In this document: piece by piece, positions 1 to 12,058 of the stretch
How the letters are laid out: each line of letters opens with the position of its first letter
Position numbering within the stretch: position 1 is the stretch's first letter
Notes under the pieces: generated by a model
The model's database searches: none
Seen by the model: the letters and a program-made list of their open reading frames with translations, nothing else
What the model was told of the DNA's origin: nothing
Source of the DNA: Ambrosia x helenae
Taxonomy: Eukaryota; Streptophyta; Magnoliopsida; Asterales; Asteraceae
Assembly (NCBI GenBank): GCA_030844895.1
Contig: CM061233.1
Span: forward strand, 63,575,190 to 63,639,189
DNA: 64,000 nt
Direction: 5' to 3'
Made by a program: the position numbers and the translations under genes

Positions 1-1870
1 AAGACTGGTTCTTGTCCTCTAGTCGGACAAGAAAGGAAATGGCGATATACCGGTCAGTACTGTCCTTGTCGTTTCTATTATCCCCCTTTCTATTATATAA
101 CTTCTAATAATTAAATAAACTCTATTATGTAAAGCATTTCTATATTTTCTAATAATTGACACGTATTCTCCCGAAAACGCTTAATAAAACAGTAAAAGTG
201 GGGAGTTCACGATACTCACATGTTTGCGTTATATCTCTAGCTAATCTTCTTATTACAATTATATTTCATATATATATTGATACGTTTTACGCGTGGGACT
301 TGTTAGATTGTAATACTTAGGATATATATCATATATACAATTTATATATATAGAATTCGGTATATATTAGATAGTCCTAAACCCGGGGTTTATTATTGAC
401 ACGACACGGACATCCTAAATTCTAGCTGGCCATTACAGCTTGGCACTCGTAGCTAATAAAGCTGGCCATTACAGCTTGGCACACGAATCTATAGAACTCT
501 AGACACGTACTTACCCGGATGCTGGTTCGGCTGAGCATATTATTATTAACCAGAGTCTAGTATATCGTTTTATATATCGAATCGTTTATATATAAAAGCA
601 TATATTTTATATATGTTTATTATTCTCTTATTATTATTATCAAGTCCGTACGTTATCCGTATTATATATATATATATATATATAATCGTATAATTCTAAT
701 AATACTCCTCGTCTAGCTATTGGACCGGGTTCTATTCCGGGTGTTGACCGAGTCACTGAGTTGACTCGGTAACAACTTGTATCCTCCAACTCGTTTATCG
801 GTACCTCGTAACAAATAACAATTATAATCTTTAGTTAATAATAGATTATAATCTAATATTTGATAACCAATATAACAATTAGAGATGTATTTACCGGAGA
901 TATGACCGGATCTTGCCGGAATACAATCGGAACAGAATCAGGGATTAACCGGGAGTTATATCCAACCGGTTATCAAACCCGTCTACCAAGCCGGTAATCA
1001 ATACTGTGTGAATATATAATCATCGGTTGGCTCCACAGGAACTGGTCGAGCATAAAATAGAGGGAAACAGGCTTAGATCCGGCTATAACTAACCAAAACA
1101 CAACAGAAACAGGGGCTCGTTTAACAGTAACAGCGAGCAGAACAGGTTCAGCAGTGAAGGAGAATCATGGTGGTTATCAGTGACAGTCACCGTAACCGGT
1201 GACTATCCGGTTCGTTTATCAGGAACAGAGAGCCGAACAAGCTGGTTTATCAAGAACTTATCAGGTACAAGGACCCGCTGACAGTCACCATAGCCGGTGG
1301 TGGTGGTTCTTGGTGACAGTCACCATATCCGGTGACTGTCCGGCTTGTTAACAGGAACAGATATATGAACAGGGTGGTTTACGGGTTGGGGTTATTATCG
1401 GGTTGAGTTTGGTTCAGCAGAGAAAGGGAAGGAAGAGGGTTGTGGTGGTTATAAGGGTAGCCGGAGATGGAGGAGGGCTGCCGGTGACCAGCGGCGGCGC
1501 CGGAGGTGATGACCGGCTGCTGCTCTCTTTTACACACACATATGTGTGTATTCGTGTATGATACAGAGGAATAGGACAAGCAAGGTTTATTAAAAGAAAT
1601 AATAAAACAAGGGGTGTTTGGCTACAGGGATAATAACTGGGACTCGGGTGTTTGGTAACGGGTATAACAATAAAATAAGAAACGTTTAGTAACGTTTTAA
1701 TAACAGATAAGGAGCGTTTAACCGAGATAATAAAAATCCAATAATTATTATCTATATAATCGATTGAAACGGTTAGTCGCGAGATTCAAACTTAAATAAT
1801 TTATTAAATAGTGGGGTGGTCGGGTACGACCCGACCCGTTAAAGAGACCCGTAACACCTCAAGGTGTTAC
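1..1870 (+). repeat. Terminal part of a long LTR, probably Ty3-type; 5' end outside the window
   Basis: No gene is visible. The block ends at about 1870 in AGGTGTTACA, an LTR-like terminus. A typical tRNA-Met primer site does not follow, so this is either a solo LTR or one cut from its element. Inside are a short tandem duplication (about 440-485, unit with GGCCATTACAGCTTGGCA) and several diverged copies of a GACAGTCACC...CCGGTGACT inverted motif between 1180 and 1345. The orientation is inferred only from the terminal TTACA. Confidence 0.4.
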
Positions 1871-2275
1871 AGCCTTGCCGGGAGTTAACAATGGCTTACT
1901 GACGCAAACAATACAAAAAAAAAGACTAATATTTTGAACGATGGTGTTTGGCAAATCAATTGGAGAAATCAAAGTTTTATAGGATTCATTTGCTCATTAT
2001 TTATGGAAGTTTCTTTATGATAGTAATAAAAATGTTTGAAAGCCATGTTTTGAGGAATCAAATTTTCATCATTCATGGATGTTTTCTTTTTAAAAGGAAT
2101 GGAATGTCCGAGATCGGAGGAAATTTTAAGTTTCATTTTAAAAAAAATAATAATAATTATATTTACTTAGTAAAGCATTAGATTGTTTTTTTTTTTTTTT
2201 TTTTCAATTGTTCATTTAATGACACAATGTATCAATTTTGTTCAAAAAATATCCGACCTAAAAATTTGATATTTA
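1871..2275. other. Short AT-rich spacer without a recognisable gene
   Basis: It contains only short open frames without recognisable motifs, and homopolymer A and T tracts. It lies between the LTR end and a MITE. Confidence 0.4.
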
Positions 2276-3146
2276 GGTAGCGTTTGGTATGGTGGAATGG
2301 AAGGGGGAATGGAATGGACCATTACGAGATAATGAAAAATAGTGTGTTTGGTTGGTTAAAGGAATGGAATCACCCATTCCAAAGGCATTCCATTCCCTCA
2401 AAACCATTCCATCCACCCCCCATGTTTTTTTTTTCATTCCATCCCTCATTCATCCTTTATTAACAACACCATAACCCACCACCACCACCCACCACCCACC
2501 ACTCACCACCATCGTCACCACCCACCACCCACCACCACCGTCACCACCCACCACCGTTGCCCACCACCTCTACCGCCACCCACTACCTTCACCCATCTAC
2601 CCACCACTGTTGATGCCACCCACCACCGTCACCTACCCACCGCCACCATCCAACACCCCCACCGCCGCTCACCACCATCACCCACCCACCACCGCCACTG
2701 CTCACCATCGTCACCCACCCACCATCACCGCCATCCACCTCCATCCATCGCCGCCGTTGCCGCCACCCACCACCACGCTACCGTCAAACATCACCACCTA
2801 CCATCACTACCACCAACCACAACCACAACCCACCACCGCCACTACTCACCATCGTCGCCTACCCACCATCACGGCCATCCACCTCCACCTTCCACCACCT
2901 CTACCGCCACATATCACCACCACCATCATCGCCACTGACCACCACCCACCGCCGCCATTAACCACCGATTTTATTCCTTCGTCTTTTCATGTCTATCCAA
3001 CAACACAAAATAATGTTTTGTTTCATTCCCACATGGTAACCAAACAAGACATGGAATGGTAATGATCCATTCCATTACCTTGTCCATTCCATTACCTCGT
3101 CCATTCCATTCCCTCTTCATTCCATTACCCCATACCAAACAGACCC
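2276..3146. mobile_element. Tourist-like (PIF/Harbinger) MITE, 871 bp, with TTA target duplication
   Basis: The left end GGTAGCGTTTGGTATGG and the inverted right end GGGTCTGTTTGGTATGG match over most of their length and are flanked by TTA (2273-2275 and 3147-3149). The 3-bp TTA duplication is the Tourist/PIF signature. Both arms are rich in GGAATGG/CCATTCC. The centre (about 2465-2965) is a degenerate CCACC/CACCAC microsatellite, which makes an accidental His/Pro-rich open frame. No transposase is encoded. Confidence 0.75.
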
Positions 3147-4605
3147 TTATACTTTAGGATTTTCAAATTTTTAAAGTTTTATAGTTCTACTCCAGTCATT
3201 TCATAAAATTATGGTTTATGCGATTTTAGTTTTGAATTTTTGACACTTTAAGTCCCTAAAGAGTAAAGCTACAATTAATCATTGTAAATAAATGTGAATA
3301 TTACATACATGATGAAACTTACATGTAGATTAAGCTACTTCTATCAATTTACTCATGAATGAGTTTTGCCGATAGCATTAACCAGCAACAGCCATCGCTA
3401 CCGGGTTTCACAACTAAGCTAGACGAATCAAGGGTTCAAGTTCCACCACATCATACCTACTGATGGTGATGATTGTTTCTGGTATATGGTATATCTCCGT
3501 GATCCATCTTACACTAACTCCTTTGGCTACCGTAGGTAATCTTTATATAGCACATGCAAGATTCCGTCTCTGTTTTCACAAATCAAAATAGTATTTTGTA
3601 TATAGTTAGTTATAAGTCTCATAGATGATAGACAAGTCATGACAGTTAGTTTTTTTATCACTATACGGGTTTTTATATTCATATCGATATCTGTTTTTAT
3701 TTGTGTCACCACTTCAGTTGAAGCAAACCGATGATAATCACGTAACGGCCGCGGCTTCATCGAGTTGAACGGAACCGATGTCTCCGGAGGCACCATTAGT
3801 ACCCTAACCGTCTTCAAGTTTGACAACCCAGCTAGATCCTGAAAAGCTCGAAGGCAACAGACTCAATATAAAGACAACATAAAAACCTTCTCTCTCTAAA
3901 ACATCAGAGATCAGTACACAATTGTCTCTGACATCCGCTCGAACCATTACCACCACCATTTATCTATTAAAGTAATCCCTAAATAAATTCAAACAAACAT
4001 TAATAAAGTCTTGATATGAAATCATACATAGCATCAAAATATTAAACAAATTGGACCTTAATCTTATGACTTTAGGAAAGAAAATACCCAATTGGATCCC
4101 ACACTAATTGAATCATTAATATAATAGGATGATCCCGATAATAAAAGGAAAGCGATCAATTATGGCAATAATATTATTAATAATAATAATGAGAGAAGTA
4201 ATAAGAAGGTACCTTTCGATTGGCGTTGTTGCAAAGAGAGGACTGGAAAAGGGGATTTGGGTTTGATCGGACGGAAAGAGAAACCATTATTATTATTAAT
4301 CTGCAGAGGGGATGAAAACAATAAAGAACGTAATGCTGCGATGGCATCGCCGGAGGTAGCAGGGCGGTGGAAGGAGCATGTAGTAGGTGAGAGAGAGAAT
4401 GTAGAGAGTGTGAGAGAATGGGTTGGAGGTCTTGAAGATAGGGTTTTGTTTGTGACTTGTGAGAGTGTTGATGATCAGATACATGATGATGACACGTAGT
4501 TGTTGAGCTGTCCTCCATCAACAAAACACCATTAAAGCATGGAGTACAACTCAATGCACATAATACTCATAAAGCCAACTTTACAACCCCACAATGCAGA
4601 AACCC
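3147..4605. other. Intergenic region with an unassigned minus-strand open frame (3527-3826)
   Basis: The minus-strand frame 3527-3826 can be extended upstream to about 3845. Its first 45 or so residues look gene-like (the phrases VPPETSVPFNSMKPRP and DYHRFASTEVV), but I cannot assign a family. A plausible splice acceptor (TTTTCAG, minus strand, near 3843) precedes it. After about residue 45 the reading becomes low-complexity. It could be an exon of an unrecognised gene or a captured fragment. The stretch 4180-4500 also has open frames on both strands, none convincing. Confidence 0.25.
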
Positions 4606-4617
4606 TTTGCTAATTAG

Positions 4618-5385
4618 AAGTATATAAATTCGTCATCTTCCCTTGGTAATTCATCCTCTTTGTTTGATAATTCATCGTCTTCGGACTTCGTTTTGTCTTC
4701 CTCTTATGGGCTCGACATTCCCATTTCAATCTCATCCTCGTTTGTTTCCGTTTCAATGATATCTTCTTCTTCAAGTGATGAAACATGTTGTATCCGCTCC
4801 GCTGCATCCAAATGGTCATTCAAGCAAATGCACATTTTCCACCGCTTCGGGAGTAAGCCTTGTTCGCCTCAACCAAATAAACCTGCCACTAACAGAAAAA
4901 TCGGACTCCAAAGCTACCGTAGAAGCTTGGACGATTAGTAAATCAGGAGTTGGTACGTCCCAATTCGCACCTAAACAATGTGTACCCGACTCTTTACAAT
5001 ATTTTTTTATATCCAACATATATTGCCTTGCTAGTGGAAAAAAAATACCTAAGTAACATTTGTTAAAATGTTTTCTTACATTTGCAATTTCATTTGGTCC
5101 GTCTTGCATAACTAAGTTGATAATATATGCAACACAACGACCATGGAAAAAAAAACACCGTCACAAACTGGCTTAAATATTAATTTTAGTTGTGCAACCG
5201 CGGCTGTGTTGTTGGAGGCATTGTCAAAAGATATAGAAAACAATTTGTCTTGCAAATTGAAAGTCTCAATTACTTCTTTTAAAATATGAAATAAATTGCT
5301 TGTGGTATGTGGATATGGAAACATCTCAAAAGCAATCATACGCTTGTTCATTTGCTACGTTTTGGGGTCCATCCAATTAGGGGTG
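4618..5385 (-). pseudogene. hAT transposase, C-terminal fragment (RICESLEEPER/Ac type)
   Basis: The minus strand reads, in order, a WMDPKT...QMNKRMIAFE segment, the FSISFDNASNNTAAV motif of the hAT catalytic region, and the hAT dimerisation block with ALESDFSVSGRF and LRRTRLTPEAVE, then an acidic tail ending near 4618. It is broken: a stop interrupts the first segment near 5355, the frame changes near 5110 and again near 4816, and much of the middle of the protein is missing. The upstream end stops at about 5385, where a GGATAATCC-rich repeat begins. It would have been a nuclear DNA transposase; it cannot make one now. A collinear N-terminal piece lies at 11470-12058. Confidence 0.75.
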
Positions 5386-5525
5386 TTTAAATTCGGATAA
5401 TCCAAAATTTCGGATAGTCAGTGTTGGGATCCAAATCCGAATTCGAAATTCGGATTATCCGAATTTTGGATTATCCATATTTCGGATTCGGAATCGGATC
5501 ATCCAACGGATAATCCGAAACTTAA
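5383..5525. repeat. GGATAATCC-rich repeat, end of a hAT-type MITE
   Basis: It starts with TAGGGGTGTTTAAATTCGG, an AGGGGTGT-type terminus common to small hAT elements, followed by many overlapping copies of CGGATAATCC and ATTCGGAT in both orientations. I could not find a matching inverted right end nearby, so it is probably partial. Confidence 0.5.
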
Positions 5526-7440
5526 AAAAAATAAAAAAAAAGTTATCCTTTATGTCTAAACATGAACTTGTTAAAAAAACAAAAATCGAAGTTAGATAAA
5601 CGAAATTGGAACAAAAAATGTAAAAAAAAAAAAAAAAAAACTTACTGTTTAGTAGACGAGGGTTGTGGAGGTCGGATATGAGGTGGACGGGGCTGTTATT
5701 GAGAAGAGAAGAGGGAGCGGATGCTATGTATTGGAGGAATATGGACTTAGGGTTAGGAGGATTAGGGATTTAGGATTGTGTATTGTGTTATGTAGTGTAT
5801 ATAATATTATATATTTATATATATTTTATACCCTATAATTTGCAATGTCGGTGCCACTCACAAATTGCACTATTGCAAGCCTCACACGCATTTCAAAAGT
5901 AATTTGATATGTGGCCCACATCACATCTTTGTATCTCTCTGTCTCTTGCTTTGGGTTTCAAAACCTTTGCCTCTGTCTCTTCTTATCACCGTTTTCCTGC
6001 TCTCCACTGCTTCCTCTCTCATCTCTCAGACTCTCACTATGACAAAACTCATCTTTCCCTGTGTATGTGCCACAATGGCGGTGGGGAGCGGTGGATCTGG
6101 AATAACGATGTTCGCCGTTGTTGCCTTCTCCGGTGGGGGTCATTCTAGAAATAGAGAGAAAGAAAACGTTGTATAGAGAGGGGGGTTTGACAGCATGGAG
6201 GGTTGTTATTCCTTCTATTTTCTGAAACACGGGCTTTAATGGTTTACGATATTAACTTTTTAAAATTAAAATGAAATACACAATATTATAGTAATAATAA
6301 CTTCAATGAAAGCACACAATGTCTAAAAGCCGTTTGCTTTACATAGGTTTTTTTTTTTTCATATTATATACCAAATCCATATAATGGTCTATCTTTTAAC
6401 TATTTTAATTATCTTTTATTTATTTTAATCAACTAATTCAAACTTTGTTTATCTTTTCATTCTTCAAATCTTTTAATAACTTTTGTCCCATGATTTTCAA
6501 TGAAATGAAATATGTTAAAGCTTTGTCACTACACATAGAATAAAAAATACAAATTTATTAACTTTGTGCATTAACTGTGAAGGTGATGTGAGTTGTAGTG
6601 CATTCACATCTCAACCGGTTGTATTTGCCGTGCGCCTTTGCTTCTAAGTCTGAGCCATTTTGGATTGCTGTAAACATCTTTTGCGTTGTCGCTTCTTGAA
6701 CATCTTTCTATAGTTCTTTCCACAAGATTTTATAGACCCCTTTACCCGTATATCCCACATGTTTGTGCACAGTGAGTTGCCATTGTGGCTGATATTATGT
6801 TGTAGTCATTCCTACATGTAGCTAACATCATCGTGTTAGTATTTAAAAAAAATGGCATGATGAAGGTGTATATGAGGCAATGTAGAGTTTGGTATGCTTT
6901 AAAGTTGTTGTTAATGGACAATGATGACATCTTTGTTTTTTAGAGGCGTCGCGCTTGCTATTGAATTTATAAATCAATTGTGAAGATAATGTGAGTTATG
7001 TTTTGCTTTAGTTTGTTTGCCCTGAGCATTTGCTTTTAAGTCATTTACAGAAATCGGAAAATATAATGGCTCCTTGGGCCGCAATCAGCTGCCCACCCAA
7101 TACGACAACCAGTTTATAACCTTATACATGACATATGTTCTATTTTGATTATATAGAGGGTTAAAGCAACTGGCTCTAAGAGTTATGATGGCGACACTAA
7201 TGAAGCACTTCAACTATAACTGAGAAATCTTAAATGCTTTTAACCAAGTAGAGCGCTATACTACAACAAGTAATTTTTTTACCCAACTTGATGCTTAAAT
7301 TTGAAGGTTTTTGGAGAAGAAGCATGCACTCAGATGTTATGATAATACTTGATTTTATTACTCGAATCGATAAAATGTCAATACATAGAATTAAAGTGAA
7401 AGTAGACATCATTCAAATGGTAGAGTTTGCTGTTAAGTAG
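5526..7440. other. Intergenic, no supported gene
   Basis: AT-rich sequence with scattered short open frames. A CT-rich stretch at about 5930-6060 gives overlapping plus-strand frames with a leucine/serine bias but no recognisable domain. The gag-bearing element ends somewhere near 7380-7440; I cannot fix the boundary. Confidence 0.4.
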
Positions 7441-7450
7441 CTGGATGGTC

Positions 7451-8539
7451 TCAAGCGGGGTTGTTTGGAGCATCAAGAGCGTTTGTAGCAGGGATTCGAC
7501 AAGCATCTGCAAGATGCCCATACCTTTGACAATTGGTGCACTGTCGGCAGGGTACTTGAGTTGGATGGTGATACTGGCAGGTGTCACACTTAGGTAGCTT
7601 CCCGTTGTATTGTTTCTTGTTGGGTGGGGCAGTGGTGTCTATTGCAAAATTCCTGACCTTGCACTTTCCGTTGGTTGAGACCTCGGTTTTGATTTCAACG
7701 ACAGGTTGGGGAGTATCCTTTTTCTTTTCCCCTTTACGAGTCAGGGTTCCTGCCTTCACATGGTTATCTGTTAGGGTGGCAGCCAAACGCTTTGCTTCCT
7801 CCAAAGTAGCAGGGTTCCTTCCCCACACCGTGTCTTGAATCTGCATCGGTAAGCCACCAATGTATTTTTCGATCGCAATGGGCAAAGGGGTGACTTTATG
7901 GGGTAGCAGTAAGCTAAGTTCGTGAAAACGAGTGTTGTAAGCAAGGTTTTCCCCACTATCTTGAGCAAGGTCATGAAACTCATCTTCCAGTTTCTTGATT
8001 TCATTACGAGGGCAGAACTCTGCCTTCATAATGTCTTTGGCTTGATTCCAAGTTAAGGCCAGTGCAGCTTCAGCCCCACGAGTGCGTTTTTCTTCATTCC
8101 ACCAAGTGAGTGCTCGTTTGTAAAGAACACTCATGGCATAACGGACTTTAAAGTTGTTGGGGCATTCACTGTTGATGAAGGTATTCTCAATCCCCTCAAA
8201 CCATTGTAGGAGTCCCGTAGCTCCTTCTTCACCACTAAACTTTGGGGGATTACAAGAATTAAAGTGTTTAAGAGTACAGGCTGGAAGGCCATTCCCATTC
8301 CCTTTGTGGTTTCCATTCCCGTTGCCGTTGCCGTTCCCGTTGCCGTTCAATTGGATGACTTGAGCTAATAAGTTGGGAACCAGAGTTGCGATTTGCTGCG
8401 CCATTTGTTGAGAAATGATTGCAGCCAGTTGAGCATCGACACCATTATTGTTGTTGTTGTTAGTATCGTGGTTGTGATTGCTACTCCCTTCATCATGATT
8501 TTCACCACTGTTAAGACGAGCACTGCGACGTGGAGGCAT
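7451..8539 (-). CDS. gag: Ty3/gypsy retrotransposon gag polyprotein, gag only
   Basis: Capsid-like structural protein of an LTR retrotransposon. I start it at the ATG at 8539, giving MPPRRSARLN, because this sits about 450 bp after the primer-binding site in the element's own direction. The product is 362 residues. An Asn/Gly-rich low-complexity stretch (residues ~25-40 and ~65-85) is followed by the retrotransposon gag core (PPKFSGEEGATGLLQWFEGIE, then RALTWWNEEKRTRG and FHELSLLLPHKVTP) and a C-terminal CCHC zinc knuckle, CTNCQRYGHLADAC. The frame is intact. No protease, reverse transcriptase or integrase follows, so the element is a deletion product or a non-autonomous derivative. There is nothing to suggest host use of the protein. 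Confidence 0.85.
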   Translation of the reverse strand: MPPRRSARLNSGENHDEGSSNHNHDTNNNNNNGVDAQLAAIISQQMAQQIATLVPNLLAQVIQLNGNGNGNGNGNGNHKGNGNGLPACTLKHFNSCNPPKFSGEEGATGLLQWFEGIENTFINSECPNNFKVRYAMSVLYKRALTWWNEEKRTRGAEAALALTWNQAKDIMKAEFCPRNEIKKLEDEFHDLAQDSGENLAYNTRFHELSLLLPHKVTPLPIAIEKYIGGLPMQIQDTVWGRNPATLEEAKRLAATLTDNHVKAGTLTRKGEKKKDTPQPVVEIKTEVSTNGKCKVRNFAIDTTAPPNKKQYNGKLPKCDTCQYHHPTQVPCRQCTNCQRYGHLADACRIPATNALDAPNNPA

Positions 8540-8985
8540 GATCTGTAAGAGACACAATGAAATGAATGAGGTTATACAAGGAATGTAATCATTTATTCAT
8601 TAAAACGAAAACATTGACTTATCAAAGATTCTAGATTCTAATAACATATGAAGACATGCTTTAGCCTATAAGTGAACACTCATCCCGAGAATGCCAGCCT
8701 AGACAGAAGACTCAGAATACAGGCGTTCACCCTTCTAGATTGCACGTGTTCGTTATTAAAATCTAGAACTTCAACGAGATCTCAAGGTGGTTCAGGTTAA
8801 ACCTGAGGATTTTGCCTTATTAGTCTAAGAGTGGATTCAGTGATGGAGAGCAACCTTCTTGTAGGGATGAAAGTAGGGATATGAAGTAGGAGGGAGATAG
8901 ATTATAGCAAGTAAAAGAAGCAAGTACTGGTTAAATCCTATGGTTATAGACTAGATTATTTTTCTAATAACCTAATTCCCTATAA

Positions 8986-9003
8986 CCATGGCTCTGATAC
9001 CAA
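8986..9003 (-). other. Primer-binding site (initiator tRNA-Met type)
   Basis: Read on the minus strand this is TGGTATCAGAGCC, the usual plant LTR-retrotransposon site complementary to the 3' end of initiator tRNA-Met. It lies directly after the LTR end (GGGGTGTTACA, minus strand) and upstream of gag, so it fixes the orientation of the element. Confidence 0.85.
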
Positions 9004-10503
9004 TCTGTAACACCCCAACCGATGGCGGAAACATCGGGATGTCACGTATTGATGATTGTTCAGTAGCTCATGGTAAATAATAAACTTCAATAATTGATTT
9101 AAGTACATTACATACAATTGTTCTACAAGAATTCGTACATCAATTTGAATAAAACTATGCACATATCTTCAAGCAAATCTTCAAGTAAGTAGAACCTGAA
9201 ACATGTTAAGTTGAAAATATTTTGGGTCAACAAAAGTTGGTGAGAATTACATAGGTTTTGATAATCGAATAAAATTGTTGTGCAATTCATGTGTCATGGC
9301 AATCTAGTCCATATGTGAAAAACATACTAGAAGTAAATCGAGTGCATAATCAACCATTGTGACTGTTGTATTGTGGTACATCCCATACGCTCATGGTTCA
9401 CTCGTTTATATTGCAGTAACAAACACCCACGCTACCTTTGTAGGAGGCACGTATCCGGGTGGGATTGTCAGTCCAATAGATCTATCAATGTATACAGTTT
9501 GGCTGATGAATGTTTATGCTAGAATTGTGCTTACCCTAGTCATGTTCAAGACATAATGCAACATAGAAATACACATAGACACATTGATGATTGAATTGCA
9601 TAAATATTGTTGTAACATGTTTCACCCCAAAAATGGTGATAAATAGAAAAGGGGCTATGTAAAACTCACCTTAGCAAAATGTTATCTCTTGAATAGAATA
9701 GTGTGTTGCCCAAATGTGTCAAGTATCACCCTATAATAAGGTAATAAATATGTCTAAGTCTATCTAGTCTACAAATGTATATGTTCTAGGGTTTCGAATT
9801 TGGGGATAAATGCTTGTTTGATTAATATAAAAAATGTTTGATAATTGAGAGAATATTAGTAATTAATTAGACAAAAATCTTTTTATAAAATTTAAATCTA
9901 AGATGGTCACAAGAATGTGTTTAAAGTATAAAAATAATTTTTATAAAATTATTTTCTTTAAAATAGAATATTAATTATATTTATAACAATTTGTCAAAAT
10001 TTAACTTTAATATTTAAAAATATTAAAATTAAAGAATTATAAGTTTAAAATTTATATTTCTGTTCTAAATAATTAGAAATAATTTGTATAAAATTTTGGT
10101 GCAAAAATATTAAAAATTGGATTTATTATGATTTAATTATGAATAAAACTAACAAAAATTGATTAAAAATATTAAATAAATGATTTTTCAGAATTAAAAA
10201 TCATTTCAGAAAAGTTTATTATTGTACAAACTCAGGATAATTTTTGTGGAAATTTATAAAATTGTTTTGATATTTTAATGGAATTTTATAAATATAATAG
10301 AATAAAATTGATTTAATTATTATATATATTAAATAAATTAATTTTCGAAAACTAAAAATTGTGGATAAAACTTTTACATCAGATTATCTAAAAATAATTT
10401 TTTTAGAATTTATAAAAGAGTTTTAATAATTAAAAGTGAATTTATAAAGTATAAGTAATATATGTATAATTGTTTTTGATAAAAAAAACTAAAACAGATA
10501 AAA

Positions 10504-10573
10504 AGGTTGCCAAGCCGGGACTCGAACCCGCGTGGGTCAGCAGACGAGCACCAGACACAACCACTTGGTCTAG
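10504..10573 (-). other. tRNA-like / SINE-head module with A box, B box and T5 terminator
   Basis: On the minus strand it has an A-box-like TAGACCAAGTGG, then about 35 bases later a B box GGTTCGAGTCC in a T-arm-like hairpin (CGGG loop CCCG), followed directly by a run of five T's that could end pol III transcription. The acceptor stem does not close into a cloverleaf, so I do not call a functional tRNA. It is better read as a tRNA-derived promoter remnant or SINE head. Confidence 0.4.
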
Positions 10574-11171
10574 ACCTGTGGTTGTGTTTGGATTCAGTTT
10601 GTTTAAACTTTATAACCATTCGTTAAACAGTTTTCTTCCCCAAATAATCATACGAAACCCTAGAATTTGCAATTGACACAATCACACAACATTAACCCAA
10701 TTAATCATGGGGTTAATGTTGTGTAGGTTCCGATAATTGAAACCCATAACAAACATCACACTTACAAACACATTTACGATACGAATTGCTCTGTCAAGCC
10801 CGAAGTCAAAACACGATTAAAAACCAATAACAGAGGATTTTTTAAGTGAAATTGGGGGTTGGGAGAGATTGTTCGGCGATGTGAGATGGTCCAGAAACCT
10901 TCAATTTATAGTAATGATGTCTAGGTTGTATAATTGGAAAGTTTGACTCGTTTATAATGGTCTACGCGTATAACCCATTAATTTGGTCAAATTGATTGAA
11001 ATTGTTCATGTAATTGATGAAGAATAGGCCGGTTATCACGATACATTTCCAATTATAAAGCAATTACGAGTTAATGGGGTAGTTTTTGGCAAGTCGTGAA
11101 TCACAGTTGACTTACTGTGAGGGTTAAATGCTAGTATATAATTAAAATGCATCTGATTTGTATCAAATGTG

Positions 11172-11251
11172 AAGGCTAGAGCAGATGGCAAGTGTGTGTT
11201 GTGTGTATTGGGCCGGCCTCCTGCTCGGGTTCAAGTCCCGGCAGGAGCCTT
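11172..11251 (+). other. Second tRNA-like module, opposite orientation
   Basis: An A-box-like TAGAGCAGATGG is followed by a B box GGTTCAAGTCC. The T-arm hairpin is extended by a further seven paired bases (CTCCTGC with GCAGGAG). A T-rich stretch follows within about 20 bases. A four-base GGCT/AGCC acceptor match exists but no full cloverleaf. It may be related to the module at 10504-10573. Confidence 0.35.
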
Positions 11252-11469
11252 ATTATTTTTTATTTTTTTAACAAAGGGGATGGGCTAATGGGCTCAGTGT
11301 CCTGGGCCTGACCAGTGTTGGGCTGCGTCTCATGGGCTTAGGTATAGTTTAAAGGGGGTTGGGCTTGTATTCAAAGGTGTAGTTCAAAAACGTGGGTATT
11401 ATTATTATTATTATTATTATGATTATTATTATTATTATTACATATATAAAGACCTATAAAGTAAGACTT

Positions 11470-12058
11470 TTACTTATAAAAATTTGGGGGAATTTTTGCG
11501 ATGTTACGTAAAAGGCCGACCAAACATCACAAGTCAAATTGACACCGGTTTGTAAAGTTTGAAAACCAAAATCAACTTCTTTTTTGCCTTTACGCACGTT
11601 TTTATACAATCACGTCGAAGGGTGGTGCGACTTACTCGATTATAACGCAGTTGTATAGTTCTTTGGATGTGAAGCGTCAATATTAGGTTGTTAAAGTGGT
11701 CAAATGGCAACCCATCTTGAATCACGAAGTGGCCCATTCCTTCCCGGACTGCCTCAACATCATAATGTCAAATAATCCCGTCACTTGGCATTTGCGGTTG
11801 ACCTTGATCCGAGTCGTTCTTCAGCGCTTTACAATATGAATCCAAATGTTTCTTCAAAGTCGAGTTGGAATCCGAGTTAAACAAAGTACCACATAGAACA
11901 TATCAAGCTTTGTTTGAACCGAATGACATTTTACATAACTCAAAGTGAACACCCCAAATAAGTGGGTTTCGATTTGTGCGGAGAATATCCACAACGACTG
12001 GTTTGCTACCCATGTTAATGGAAGCAGATGTACATTCGAAAGCCATTTTTTAGATTGT
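11470..12058 (-). pseudogene. hAT transposase, N-terminal fragment (BED finger region)
   Basis: The minus strand from about 12045 contains a BED-finger-like C-terminal part (LKKHLDSYCKAL), then EGMGHFVIQDGLPFDHFNN, then an HIQRTIQLRYNRVSRTTLRRD-like region, and ends with a VNLTCDVWSAFY motif near 11480. These are successive landmarks of RICESLEEPER-type hAT transposases. Stops interrupt the early part, and the reading ends where the LTR seems to begin. It is non-functional. Confidence 0.7.

Larger units (their letters stand above)
9007..11442 (-). repeat. Long terminal repeat of the gag-bearing element
   Basis: The inner boundary (9007, plus-strand TGTAACACCCC) is clear because it abuts the primer-binding site. 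The outer boundary is a guess: at 11442 a run of ATT repeats ends in TTACA, which would give a TG...CA terminus, and hAT transposase sequence starts just beyond. The interior is extremely AT-rich (9780-10480) and carries two tRNA-like modules. The opposite LTR is not in the window. Confidence 0.5.

Noticed and set aside
2610..3062. 150-residue His/Pro/Thr-rich open frame
   Set aside because: It is the CCACC/CACCAC microsatellite of a MITE read as protein.
5865..6230. Short gene with a leucine-rich start (5865-6176) and overlapping frames on both strands
   Set aside because: Three overlapping frames are equally open, with no motif, splice support or family likeness.
10504..10573. Functional tRNA gene
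   Set aside because: No closing acceptor stem or proper anticodon arm could be drawn; kept only as a tRNA-like module.
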